A stretch of 64,000 nucleotides of DNA from CAYULW01 sp964445815 (GTDB lineage Bacteria; Bacteroidota; Bacteroidia; Flavobacteriales_E; Vicingaceae). The stretch spans positions 124,001 to 188,000 of the forward strand of contig CAYULW010000002.1 of assembly GCA_964445815.1 (NCBI GenBank). The letters are read 5' to 3'. Under the pieces are notes generated by a model, which saw only the letters and a list, made by a program, of their open reading frames with translations, searched no databases and was not told where the DNA came from. Below are positions 8,051 to 16,805 of the stretch, piece by piece. Each line of letters opens with the position of its first letter. The stretch's first letter is position 1. The translations under genes and the position numbers were made by a program.

Positions 8051-11000
8051 ATGAAAAACATTAAACACTATCTATCATTTTTACTATTAATTCCAATTGG
8101 ATCAGCTTATAGCCAACTCGATACAGCTAATTTTGGTGATAAAGGTTGGCTGAAACTGATGGATGAAGGAGCGGATTACTACACCATTCGAGAAACAGCT
8201 CGACTGTATTATTCAGATACAAACAATCAAGTTAGAGATAAAAACTATCACCATTATGTGCGTTGGGATAACTTTTGGAGAAATCGCGCATACAGTAGTA
8301 GTGATGAAGTTGAATCCGGTAAAAAGGGGCTTTTTCATCACATGTATAAATCCAATTCCACATTATTGAGACAGCCTGTTTGTACGACCAATCATTCCGT
8401 TTCCGATTGGGAAAGCTGGGGCTTTGATACACATCCAATAAATATGAATACTTCGGGGCTTACTTCTTATGGTGGTATGGGTGTGATGTTTACCGTTAAG
8501 ATAGATACAGCCGATCACAGTTTAAATACCATTTATGCCGGATCACCTTTAGGTGGTTTATGGAAAACTACAGATCGTGGAGATACATGGACAAATATAA
8601 CCGATGTTTTAAACATGCCTTCCATGTCGATTTCGCACATCGATATTGATCCACGCGACAATCAACACTTATTGGTTGCTACAGGTGCTTATTGGTCCTT
8701 CAATCCTCCTGGACATGGCGTTATAGAAAGTTTTGACGGTGGGCAAACTTGGGATTCAACAGGTTTAAGCTTTAGCATACCGAATAATGGCAACTTAGGG
8801 CCAAATGAACATGTACAACGGGCGTATTTTCATCCCGAAGATAGCAATATTTATTTTGCCGGAGTCGATGATAAATTGGTCATGAGTTTAGATCAGGGAG
8901 TCACTTGGGACAGCATAATACTTACACTTAAAAATCCTCATAATAACATTACCAATATTAAATTCCATCCAACCCATCCGGATACTTTTTATGTCTCCAG
9001 TCAAGGTCGAGAAGCACAGTTGTTTAGGACATTTAATGGAGGGCAAAGCTTTGATGAGGTTACCACTAATTTTTACAATGGCGTAGATACTTTAACCTTA
9101 ATCAATATAGATGTAAGTCCGCAATATCCTGATAATGTATATGCATCAATGGTGACTCATGATGGAATATACAATTTATGGATATACAAAAGCTATCTTG
9201 GAAACAGATGCACTGCAACAACATCGACAGGAATTTATAATGAAAGTGGGGTCAAACACAGCCCCCAAAAAAGTGCTTTTATGGTAGATCCAAGTAATGA
9301 TAATGTACTTATTGTAGCCGGGGTAAGCATTTATCGAAGTAAAGATGCAGGATATACATTTGATCTCAAAATGACCGTTAAAGTACATGGAGACATCAGA
9401 GGAGGAGATTTTGTGGAGGGTCTGGTCGCTGTAGCCACAGACGGAGGGATATCCATATCGACCAACGATGGGAATTCATGGACAAATAAATACAATGGCT
9501 TGAATGTGCAACAACATTATGGGCACGATGTCAATTCTGATTTTACCTATCTCTTAACAGGAAATCAGGATGTAGGAGGTAATCGCTATGATATTACCAC
9601 AGATACTTGGTTACAAACACATGGTTCTGATGGAGGTGTTCCCTATATTTTACCAAGCGATGAAAGCAGGGCTGTGGCGAATTGGTTTTGTGGTAGTTTT
9701 GGTTGCAATTTTGGAATTTGCAGATATAAATACAACGGCACTTCGCATACTCCCGGCATACAGTTAGTTAATTCAACTTATGTTCAAAATGCACAAATAC
9801 AATCTCACAGTCCCGAAGCTCGTCCCTTTTATGAAATGGCGAATGGTGACTTGCTCACGGCAATGGAAGATGTTTACTTATCAGAACAATCTGACACTGC
9901 AACCTATTGGACAAGGGTTACCGACTTTGATGGCACAGGTTTTAAAGGAAATAAGTTCGGCGATTACATTATTGCACTTACTGGCAGTGAGGTGGATACC
10001 AATCTATTGGTTATCGCTTTTACACATGAGGCTTGGCAACTAGATGAAGACAGTAATTATTGTGCTTATAACGATACAAGTTGCACTAAAAAGAAACTAT
10101 TAGTGTCTCATGACAAAGGACAGACATGGATAGACAAAACTTGGGGAAAAAATCCGAATGGTACACCCCGAAAACTGCCGATTGACTGGACGACGATCAC
10201 AGATGTCATTCTCAATCCTCAAAATCCGGCAGAAATGTGGGTCACATTTGGAAAGTATTTGAATGGGAGAAAAGTCTTTTACTCACCCGATACAGGTAAT
10301 ACATGGATTAACATTTCAAGCAATTTGCCGAATTATCCCGTTCACAGCATCGTTTATCAGGAATATAGTGATGGAAGACTATTTGTTGCTACCGATGCAG
10401 GGGTCTTTACCAAAGACAATTCAAGCAGTACATGGGATTGTTACAATGAAAACTTGCCACCGACTTTTTGTGTCGATTTAGACATTAACAATTGTGCGGG
10501 AGTCCTTACCGTATCAACACAAGGTCGGGGCATTTACAAAAGCCCTGTTCCACAGACATCCCCTTATACCGTAACAGGTGTGCAAACATGGAGTGGAAAC
10601 AGATACATCAACAATGATCTGATTATTGACGGTATACTAACCGTCACCGGAGAACTGCGCATGGGCGTAGGTACACAAATCATTGTCAATCAAGGAGCAG
10701 CCTTATTATTAGATGGAGGAAAACTCGTGAAATCAAGCTGTGCAGATACGAGTGATTTTTGGTTGGGTGTGCGATTAAAAGGAGATGATGAATTAAACCA
10801 AACCTATGCCAATCAGCCTTTTATTTCAATGACCAACGGGGCAGAAATATCCGGTGCTGAAATGGGCATTAGCAATTATTATGACAATCAAAACCCCAAC
10901 GCGTACAATGGTGGTATTATTAGTGCCAATAACTCCACTTTCAGAAACAACCTTTTTGATGTGGTACTCAATCCCTATCAAAACTTTGTGCCGAACACCA

Positions 11001-12718
11001 ATCCTTTACAACTGGTGAAAGATCAAAGTCAATTTACCAATTGTACCTTTGTTTCTGATGCACCCTTTGAAAGTCATCTTTATCCATTGACCCATGTTTT
11101 GCTTTCTGAGATAGACGGTGTTGAATTCAAAGGCTGTGTGTTCGACAATCAATTGTATCAATTACACAGTGATGTCTGGGATAGAAGCCGTGCCATTATC
11201 GCAGGCAATAGTAGTTTTGGGGTCTACGCTCAGGGAACAACACGCTCAGAGTTTAAGAATATGGGGCAAGCCATTTATAGCTATACCTCTAACCCAACAT
11301 ACACCCCAAGCATTAGTGAAGCAGATTTTATCAATTCATGGCGAAGCATAGAATTGGTGGGCAACAATTATGCTCAGGTGACGGAATGTGATTTTGACAT
11401 TGCAGATTTGGATGAAGATGATGAGGCAGTGGGCATTTATCTCAACACCTGCACACAATATGAGATCGAAGAAAACACCTTTGCGCATACTACTTCATCC
11501 GTTGCTGATAATGCAGTGGGTATTGTGGTGTTTAACTCTTTAGATAATGTTGATGAAATATTTAGAAATGATTTTGAAGATTTACAAGTGGGGACATTGG
11601 TACATGGTGATAATCTTCGCTCGGATAGTTTAGGTTTAGTCATGAAATGTAATGACTATGACAATGATGGTTTCCACATTGCCTTAACACCTGTTACCAC
11701 TTCACAAGGAACTTTTCAACCGGAGATCGCCTTTAAGCAAGGAGGAGCAAACAGCGTTTCTGATCCTGCCGGAAATACTTTCGGGCCAACTTGTAATAGT
11801 AGCAATGAACAGGATTTCTACATTTCATCAAATGGTTCAAGTATAGAGTATTACCATCATACCAATGCCATCACTGTACCACATTGTACGACTGCCGTTA
11901 AAGTATCAAATCAACCAACTATTTATGTTTACACAGAAACAGCAGCATGTCCTTCCAACATCAGCACCGGAGGCGGTGGAGGCGGAGGCGGTGAACCTGG
12001 TGGCGGTTTAGGTTTGGTGAAAAGAGCAGAAGAAATTCGCCATGCCATTGGTTTTGGAGATACCCGCCATAAAAGCGATTCCAACTCGGTTACGCAAAGC
12101 GTATTGAGCGACTATGTGCGCTTACAACTTTTACAAGACACTATTGGCATCGACAGCATCGTGTCGGTTTTAAATACTTACGGCTCAGCCAATGATCAGA
12201 TCAGAATGCTTGCGGTTTTAGCACGAAGAGGTGACAGTCTATTTGGCAAGGATTTGCAGCAGCGTTTAAGTCCACTGGCCGAAGACTATTTAAAATTCAA
12301 TAGAGAATTAAAGCGAGTAGAAGGCAAGTACATCGAAGCGGCATTAAAGAATCCTAAAAGTCCATATCATATATGGGCGATGGCGGCTAAAAAAGCCAAA
12401 GACGGTTCAGCTATTCCTAACCCGATTGAATTACCGGAAAAACGCATTCGTTTTACCGATGAAACCGGAAATCAAAATGTCTTGAATATCTTCCCCAATC
12501 CGGCAGATCAACTCTTAAATTTAAAATTAGATGGCGAAGGACAGATACAAGTTGAAATTTACGATGTGAAAGGGAGTTTAATAAAAAGCTTAACTTTAAA
12601 TGGTGAAAACCAAAGCCATAAGATACCAATTCAGGAATTAAAGAATGGTGTACACATTATAAAAGTGACCGGACAAAATGAAGTATTGGGGACAGAACAA
12701 ATCATTATTCAGCATTAG
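8051..12718 (+). CDS. T9SS-exported Asp-box propeller plus beta-helix protein
   Basis: A 1555-residue protein. A signal peptide (about 1-22, ending AYSQ) is followed by a large Asp-box propeller (TTDRGDTW, SFDGGQTW, SLDQGVTW, STNDGNSW, SHDKGQTW, SPDTGNTW) over about residues 130-840. A right-handed beta-helix-like region (about 860-1290, with NNSTFRNN and EGNTFAH-type turns) follows, then a run of eight glycines and a helical stretch. The C-terminus is a T9SS type A sorting domain (NIFPNPADQ...IYDVKGSLIKSL...NGVHIIKV). It is predicted to be exported across the outer membrane and attached to the surface or released. It lies downstream of the TTTTGCTG array and the adhesin relic, and overlaps the next gene by 41 bp. 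The function could be adhesion or glycan binding; the substrate is unknown. Confidence 0.85.
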   Translation: MKNIKHYLSFLLLIPIGSAYSQLDTANFGDKGWLKLMDEGADYYTIRETARLYYSDTNNQVRDKNYHHYVRWDNFWRNRAYSSSDEVESGKKGLFHHMYKSNSTLLRQPVCTTNHSVSDWESWGFDTHPINMNTSGLTSYGGMGVMFTVKIDTADHSLNTIYAGSPLGGLWKTTDRGDTWTNITDVLNMPSMSISHIDIDPRDNQHLLVATGAYWSFNPPGHGVIESFDGGQTWDSTGLSFSIPNNGNLGPNEHVQRAYFHPEDSNIYFAGVDDKLVMSLDQGVTWDSIILTLKNPHNNITNIKFHPTHPDTFYVSSQGREAQLFRTFNGGQSFDEVTTNFYNGVDTLTLINIDVSPQYPDNVYASMVTHDGIYNLWIYKSYLGNRCTATTSTGIYNESGVKHSPQKSAFMVDPSNDNVLIVAGVSIYRSKDAGYTFDLKMTVKVHGDIRGGDFVEGLVAVATDGGISISTNDGNSWTNKYNGLNVQQHYGHDVNSDFTYLLTGNQDVGGNRYDITTDTWLQTHGSDGGVPYILPSDESRAVANWFCGSFGCNFGICRYKYNGTSHTPGIQLVNSTYVQNAQIQSHSPEARPFYEMANGDLLTAMEDVYLSEQSDTATYWTRVTDFDGTGFKGNKFGDYIIALTGSEVDTNLLVIAFTHEAWQLDEDSNYCAYNDTSCTKKKLLVSHDKGQTWIDKTWGKNPNGTPRKLPIDWTTITDVILNPQNPAEMWVTFGKYLNGRKVFYSPDTGNTWINISSNLPNYPVHSIVYQEYSDGRLFVATDAGVFTKDNSSSTWDCYNENLPPTFCVDLDINNCAGVLTVSTQGRGIYKSPVPQTSPYTVTGVQTWSGNRYINNDLIIDGILTVTGELRMGVGTQIIVNQGAALLLDGGKLVKSSCADTSDFWLGVRLKGDDELNQTYANQPFISMTNGAEISGAEMGISNYYDNQNPNAYNGGIISANNSTFRNNLFDVVLNPYQNFVPNTNPLQLVKDQSQFTNCTFVSDAPFESHLYPLTHVLLSEIDGVEFKGCVFDNQLYQLHSDVWDRSRAIIAGNSSFGVYAQGTTRSEFKNMGQAIYSYTSNPTYTPSISEADFINSWRSIELVGNNYAQVTECDFDIADLDEDDEAVGIYLNTCTQYEIEENTFAHTTSSVADNAVGIVVFNSLDNVDEIFRNDFEDLQVGTLVHGDNLRSDSLGLVMKCNDYDNDGFHIALTPVTTSQGTFQPEIAFKQGGANSVSDPAGNTFGPTCNSSNEQDFYISSNGSSIEYYHHTNAITVPHCTTAVKVSNQPTIYVYTETAACPSNISTGGGGGGGGEPGGGLGLVKRAEEIRHAIGFGDTRHKSDSNSVTQSVLSDYVRLQLLQDTIGIDSIVSVLNTYGSANDQIRMLAVLARRGDSLFGKDLQQRLSPLAEDYLKFNRELKRVEGKYIEAALKNPKSPYHIWAMAAKKAKDGSAIPNPIELPEKRIRFTDETGNQNVLNIFPNPADQLLNLKLDGEGQIQVEIYDVKGSLIKSLTLNGENQSHKIPIQELKNGVHIIKVTGQNEVLGTEQIIIQH

Positions 12719-14219
12719 AATTGTTGCTTATTGCCTCATGATAGTAAATCTGAGCTTGCCTTTAATCGGGCATGCTCAGATTTTTAACAAGAAACATGAG
12801 TTAAGCCCAAATGCACTGAACTCATACAATATAGAAGTGTTGTCTAATGATAGTCTATTGTTGTTCCCTGTTAATTATCTACCCGGACGTTTGTGGTTGA
12901 ATAGTTTATTAATTGATGGAAAGGGTGACAGCATTAGAAGTTCAACATACATAGATAGCAATCACACATTATATTCAGGCTGGGCGAATTCTGCAACTCC
13001 TACTAATGACGGCGGTTTTATAATGGGAGGGGGGATAACAGATACTTCTTCATACGGTCATCTGATGAAATATAATCGTTATGGCGACATTGTTTGGACT
13101 AGAACTTTTGGCGATACGGTAAATTGGTTTACCTTTCGTCAAGCCATACAAACGACTGATGGCGGTTTTGCTGTAGTGGGAGAATATGAAGCGGTTGGTA
13201 GCAGGCCGGACGGATGGTTGGTAAAAACAGACAGTTTAGGAAACCTGCAATGGCAAAAATTTTACAGCACAACCATTGGAACCTTTGAACGTTTAAGTTC
13301 GGTGTTTCAAACTACAGATGGGGGTTATGTGCTGGGTGGTACAGAACTGGAGTTTCCCAATCAGAATATTCGCAATTATGATCCTATTGTGATTAAAGTA
13401 GATTCTTTGGGTAATCAACAATGGCGCTACAAATACGATACACCAGCAAATGATGGTGTTTGTAACGTTATTCAGACTCAAGATAACAATTTCGTTGCGG
13501 TATCTGGTGAGTCAATGCCTGAGTCAGCACCATTTAATCAAGTTCCGATTGCAGCAAAAGCTCTCATGTTTAAGTTAGATCAGCAAGGACATTTTGTTTG
13601 GAAAAAGACTTATGGATTTAATTCAGCCAATCATAGCTTACAAGTAGTAAAAGAGCTATCCAATGGTCATTTAGTGGCTTGTGGAAGAAGAAGGTCGGCT
13701 ACAAATGCATTTATTGGTGGGCTACTGCTTAAAACAGATGCCAATGGAGATAGCATTTGGGTTAATAGTTATGCATTCGATCCTACTCAATCAGCAAGTT
13801 CCAATTACCTGTGGGATGTCGTACAAATGCCGGATGGAGGTTTTACAGCAACGGGAGAGACTATAGGTACGATTGCTTCCGTCAATTATCGGGATGTGTG
13901 GCTTATAAGAGTAGATAGCAATGGTTGTATTTTGCAATCCTGCTTGGTCGATTTGGATGATCTGGCACAAGAATCACATGAGTTAAAACTTTATCCCAAT
14001 CCAAGTTCTGGTATCGTGAATATCCAAACATCAAAATCAATAGAGAGCATTCAGATATACAATGTGCAAGGTCAGTTGCTTCACACTTCGACTTCGCTCA
14101 GTGTGACAACTGAAGGATCGAATCATCAATTTGAATTGCCTGAAGAGAAGGGAATGTATTTGGTTCGACTAGAAGATGAAGAAGGAAGAGTTTTTACAAA
14201 AAAAATCGTTAGGCAGTAA
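12678..14219 (+). CDS. T9SS-exported repeat protein (delta-60/SBBP-like)
   Basis: A 513-residue protein. The start at 12678 overlaps the previous gene by 41 bp but gives a good signal peptide (MKYWGQNKS...SLPLIGHAQ); the ATG at 12738 would give a shorter signal and is a possible alternative. Repeats of the type TTDGGFAVVGE...DGWLVKTDSLGNLQWQ recur every 50-60 residues, indicating a propeller of beta-propeller-repeat proteins. The C-terminus (LYPNPSSG...IYNVQGQLLHTS...GMYLVRLEDEEGR) is a type A sorting domain. It is probably co-transcribed with and exported alongside the 1555-residue protein. Confidence 0.82.
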   Translation: MKYWGQNKSLFSIRIVAYCLMIVNLSLPLIGHAQIFNKKHELSPNALNSYNIEVLSNDSLLLFPVNYLPGRLWLNSLLIDGKGDSIRSSTYIDSNHTLYSGWANSATPTNDGGFIMGGGITDTSSYGHLMKYNRYGDIVWTRTFGDTVNWFTFRQAIQTTDGGFAVVGEYEAVGSRPDGWLVKTDSLGNLQWQKFYSTTIGTFERLSSVFQTTDGGYVLGGTELEFPNQNIRNYDPIVIKVDSLGNQQWRYKYDTPANDGVCNVIQTQDNNFVAVSGESMPESAPFNQVPIAAKALMFKLDQQGHFVWKKTYGFNSANHSLQVVKELSNGHLVACGRRRSATNAFIGGLLLKTDANGDSIWVNSYAFDPTQSASSNYLWDVVQMPDGGFTATGETIGTIASVNYRDVWLIRVDSNGCILQSCLVDLDDLAQESHELKLYPNPSSGIVNIQTSKSIESIQIYNVQGQLLHTSTSLSVTTEGSNHQFELPEEKGMYLVRLEDEEGRVFTKKIVRQ

Positions 14220-14315
14220 ATAAAAATAAACGCTTGCATCAGAACTGAAAAGGCATTGTAATAAAGTATAAAGCTTAGTCATAAATACACTTTGTACTTG
14301 AGGGTAAAAAGAGAC

Positions 14316-14360
14316 AGTTCCAAACCCCCTTTCCAAACCCCCCTTCCAAACCCCCACCCC
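14316..14360 (-). repeat. Tandem TTCCAAACCCCC tract with G-quadruplex potential
   Basis: Three tandem units of TTCCAAACCCCC with C-runs of 5, 6, 5 and 4 (14325-14360). On the minus strand this is four G-runs separated by 1-8 nt, a classical quadruplex pattern. The same unit occurs once at the end of each tRNA-like repeat, and GGGTAAAAAG just before it resembles the repeat tail. It is therefore probably an expanded remnant of that tail. The rest of 14220-14408 shows no gene. Confidence 0.65.
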
Positions 14361-14408
14361 AAAAAGTGTTTTTTTTGAATAAAATATTGGGATTTGAATG
14401 GTACAAAA

Positions 14409-14445
14409 AAACCGGAAAACCTTGATAATTAAAGCTTTCCGGTTT
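14409..14445. terminator. Hairpin beside tRNA-like repeat 3
   Basis: AAACCGGAAA (14409-14418) pairs with TTTCCGGTTT (14436-14445); inner bases CTT and AAG extend the stem after a small bulge. As with the other copies, it directly follows the tRNA fragment on the minus strand and differs in sequence. Confidence 0.7.
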
Positions 14446-14446
14446 G

Positions 14447-14596
14447 TAGCGAGGAGCAGAATCGAACTGCCGACCTCCGGGTTATGAATCCGCAGGTCGA
14501 AACTTTTAAGTCATTGATAAATAAGTCTTTAGTAAAATTGAAAAATAAAAATTAGTGTAAAAAGTTGCCATAAGTTGCACAAGTTCCAAACCCCCA
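14447..14596 (-). repeat. tRNA-Met 3'-half repeat, copy 3 (candidate att site)
   Basis: Identical to copy 2 through acceptor, T-arm and anticodon arm, then ending with GTGTAAAAAGTTGCCATAAG, TTGCACAAGTTCC and a CCCCC run. AAGTTGC occurs twice in direct orientation in this tail and could be a recombinase core. The stop codon of the minus-strand gene at 14597 begins at the next base, so this is the left end of the element carrying the prophage-like operon. Confidence 0.8.
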
Positions 14597-14944
14597 CTAA
14601 TTGGAAAATCCTTGCATTGGTTTACGTTGATTCAGATCAGACATGGTACAAAATTCTACTACCTTTAAGTAGGTGTCTTTACTGTATTTTCCTCCTGCAA
14701 CCAAAAGCATAAGAAGAAGAGTTGTGACTTTAATTCTTTTAGATAAACTTTCTGGAATTAAAGTCTCTTCTTCTGTGATTTCATCACTAATATCACGCCG
14801 GACTATCGGAAATTCTCTTTCAATTGTTTCATGAAAAGAAGTTTGGATTTCTTTCCATTGGTCAATTGTTTGATGACCCAATTTTTCAAATACTTTTCCA
14901 ACTTCTATGTTGGTATCAGTTATATTATTGTAAAAGCTGCTCAT
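14597..14944 (-). CDS. Terminal element protein, paralogue 3
   Basis: A 115-residue protein with a hydrophobic segment LSKRIKVTTLLLMLLVAGGK at about 67-86. It shares a pattern (Lys/Arg-rich, then a hydrophobic helix, then Gly-x-x-[FY]) with the proteins encoded at 14957 and 15310, so the three are tandem paralogues. Its stop codon touches the tRNA-derived repeat, and decayed copies of its 3' end lie at 2347 and 5765. The function is unknown; the fixed place at the element end suggests a role tied to that end, or simply that it is the last gene of the operon. Confidence 0.7.
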   Translation of the reverse strand: MSSFYNNITDTNIEVGKVFEKLGHQTIDQWKEIQTSFHETIEREFPIVRRDISDEITEEETLIPESLSKRIKVTTLLLMLLVAGGKYSKDTYLKVVEFCTMSDLNQRKPMQGFSN

Positions 14945-14956
14945 TATTTATAAGAT

Positions 14957-15313
14957 TTAGTTAAGGTTTAGTGTTGCTTTTAGAAGTTCTCTTTTAACAA
15001 CATAATCCATTGAATTTAAAAACACATCCTCATTAAATGATGCTCCCATTGCAAGCAATGAGAGAATTATCATGGTGAGACGTACTCTTTTTGCTTTTTT
15101 CTCCGGCATTGCTGAAAACAATTCTGTTTTATACTGTTCATTATCATTTTTATAGAAATAATTAAAATCTGAATCTAGTTCAGAAATAAATTCATTGAAA
15201 AGCAAATCATAATCATTTGATTTTGCAGATCGAGGAAGTTCATTAAACACCTGATTAATCGGCTTATCTCCCATCATCACTTCAAAATAAAATTGATTAC
15301 AATTTATCCTCAT
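14957..15313 (-). CDS. Terminal element protein, paralogue 2
   Basis: 118 residues. The conserved stretch is KAKRVRLTMIILSLLAMGAS, then FNEDVFLNSMDYVV, aligning with the other two paralogues. The N-terminal half is acidic and helical. It overlaps the preceding gene by 4 bp and is followed after 12 bp by paralogue 3. No known family is recognised. Confidence 0.7.
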   Translation of the reverse strand: MRINCNQFYFEVMMGDKPINQVFNELPRSAKSNDYDLLFNEFISELDSDFNYFYKNDNEQYKTELFSAMPEKKAKRVRLTMIILSLLAMGASFNEDVFLNSMDYVVKRELLKATLNLN

Positions 15314-15642
15314 GTTACTACTTCATCCATTAGACTGTTCCAATACTTAGTAGAAGATTCAACTACCTTTAAAGAGAAAGGAATACCTTCAGCGCACACC
15401 TGGAGTATTAACATCGCAATACGCATCCTTTTTAATCGCTCATTTGATATATGATATTCCTTTATCGGATGATTAGCTTTATTCTTGATAAACGTGCTTT
15501 CAAACTCATTTAGAAAATTGATATATAATTCTTCAATCTCCATTTGAGAACATTCTTTTAGTTCTTGATTGCAAATAACATCAAGGTATTCATCTGAATA
15601 GACTACTTTGTTATAAAAATCGCTTGCATTCTCATTAATCAT
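15310..15642 (-). CDS. Terminal element protein, paralogue 1
   Basis: 110 residues with the conserved LKRMRIAMLILQVCAEGIPF, then SLKVVESSTKYWN. It is the first of the three tandem paralogues. It is separated by about 60 bp from the M15 peptidase gene before it, the longest gap in this part of the operon, so the three may have some independent expression. Confidence 0.7.
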   Translation of the reverse strand: MINENASDFYNKVVYSDEYLDVICNQELKECSQMEIEELYINFLNEFESTFIKNKANHPIKEYHISNERLKRMRIAMLILQVCAEGIPFSLKVVESSTKYWNSLMDEVVT

Positions 15643-15704
15643 ATCTATTATATGAACTATTGATCTTTCTGTTTATTGTTATAAATAGGCATCCGACTAC
15701 TTAA

Positions 15705-16190
15705 TTAAGCTGCCTGATTATGGTTTAAAAATGGATTATATGGTGGTTGTTTTCCTTTTGGGTATCCCCAAGCAACATATAGGGGTTTGGTAAGATCATT
15801 ATCTAAATGAACGAAAGAACTACCAATGCCTATTCTCTTAAATCCGGCCTTTACTGCGGCTGAAATAATTTGGTCTCTCTGTTTTAAGGAAGTAAACTTA
15901 ATATCAACAGCCAGACCTTTAGTATGTGCTGAGTCATCAACCCCACCAACTAACTTATTGTGGTTCTCAGTTCGATATGCAGAGTTGAAAACAAATTTAA
16001 ACCCTGCATATTTCTCTGCTTTTTTAAGCATGGATAAGAACCTTTTATCCATGAGTTTGCCACTTCCTTTCCAATCCGGGCTATCAAAGAGAGATAAGTC
16101 AAAATTTTTGGCAAGTAGTCTTGAAAGTAGATAAAGTATCAAAACGCCACCAATAACTCCACCTAAATAATATATGTGCTGCCGTTTCAT
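15705..16190 (-). CDS. Membrane-anchored M15 peptidoglycan peptidase
   Basis: 161 residues. One N-terminal membrane span (about 6-24) is followed by a complete M15 (D,D- or L,D-peptidase) domain. SAYRTENHNK and GGVDDSAHTKGLAVDI give zinc ligands His89 and Asp96, and FVHLD gives His128. This is the small M15A-type phage endolysin arrangement. A membrane anchor at the N-terminus suggests a virion-associated lysin that opens the cell wall during entry, or a signal-anchor-release endolysin. Its ATG overlaps the stop of the preceding 48-codon gene (ATGA). Confidence 0.88.
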   Translation of the reverse strand: MKRQHIYYLGGVIGGVLILYLLSRLLAKNFDLSLFDSPDWKGSGKLMDKRFLSMLKKAEKYAGFKFVFNSAYRTENHNKLVGGVDDSAHTKGLAVDIKFTSLKQRDQIISAAVKAGFKRIGIGSSFVHLDNDLTKPLYVAWGYPKGKQPPYNPFLNHNQAA

Positions 16191-16333
16191 TTTTGCTGCT
16201 TTCTACATTTCTTGCACAGATCTGATTTTCTAAACCTATCAGCTACCACAAAACTTAGGTTGATAACCGTTAGAATTAGCGAAGCTGCTAATAGGAAACG
16301 CACAGCCGGACTTTGTTCATTAAGCTGCATCAT
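16187..16333 (-). CDS. 48-residue single-span protein
   Basis: Reads MMQLNEQSPAVRFLLAASLI then LTVINLSFVVADRFRKSDLC and KKCRKQQK. One membrane span (about 12-31) precedes a short basic Cys-containing tail. It overlaps the end of the coiled-coil gene by 14 bp and shares ATGA with the M15 gene, the tight packing expected of a real gene. Small size and a basic tail would suit a lysis accessory or virion membrane protein. Confidence 0.6.
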   Translation of the reverse strand: MMQLNEQSPAVRFLLAASLILTVINLSFVVADRFRKSDLCKKCRKQQK

Positions 16334-16775
16334 TCTTTAATTGTTCGATTTCTTGTGATAATTCTAGTTTCTCTTGTTTTAAGGATTTGATCTCCTCTTG
16401 CAACCTGATATTTTTCTTTGTTTCCTTTTGAAGCTCAATTTTTTCTTTGGTTAATAATTCAACTCTGTCTTCGAGTTTGATAATTCTCGTCTTTTGACTT
16501 TCGATCATTTTGCGTTGAGATTCAAGCTTTTCTTTCAGTTTACGGTTTTCGTCTGCAACTGCTTCTAACTCCTTAACTCGTTGTTCCAAATGCTGTGACC
16601 AATTGATCCAGTTTCCGACTATCTGTGCTTCAGCTTGAACATTTAGGTTTTTTGTTTCAGCCGATTTGAGTCTTTTTTCAAGTAAAGTTTTAAAGAGAAG
16701 CTCAATGACCTTCCATACTCCGGTTGCTCCGAAAATAATTCCTGCTAATTTTATAAAATACTGTCCTTCTTCCAT
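16320..16775 (-). CDS. Membrane-anchored coiled-coil protein
   Basis: 151 residues: one N-terminal span (about 8-26), then from about residue 50 to the end a continuous heptad-rich coiled coil (EQRVKELEAVADENRKLKEK and onward, LKQEKLELSQEIEQLKND). No enzyme motif. This shape suits a stalk, tether or i-spanin-like protein. It lies between the fibre-like genes and the M15 peptidase gene. Confidence 0.7.
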   Translation of the reverse strand: MEEGQYFIKLAGIIFGATGVWKVIELLFKTLLEKRLKSAETKNLNVQAEAQIVGNWINWSQHLEQRVKELEAVADENRKLKEKLESQRKMIESQKTRIIKLEDRVELLTKEKIELQKETKKNIRLQEEIKSLKQEKLELSQEIEQLKNDAA

Positions 16776-16805
16776 ATCCTTTAGCCTGCTTAATACAGGT
16801 CTTTT

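Larger units (their letters stand above)
5962..14446. mobile_element. Putative accreted element 2
   Basis: The segment lies between repeats 2 and 3. It holds a two-gene regulatory operon (6291-7512), an adhesin-gene relic and two T9SS-exported proteins, all on the plus strand. Its organisation parallels 48069-62484 of element 3, which suggests that sibling elements each brought a surface-protein cargo. No recombinase or replication gene is visible. Confidence 0.45.

Noticed and set aside
14316..14360. Short CRISPR-like array
   Set aside because: Units are 12-14 bp with no spacers and no cas genes nearby; it is a simple tandem C-tract.
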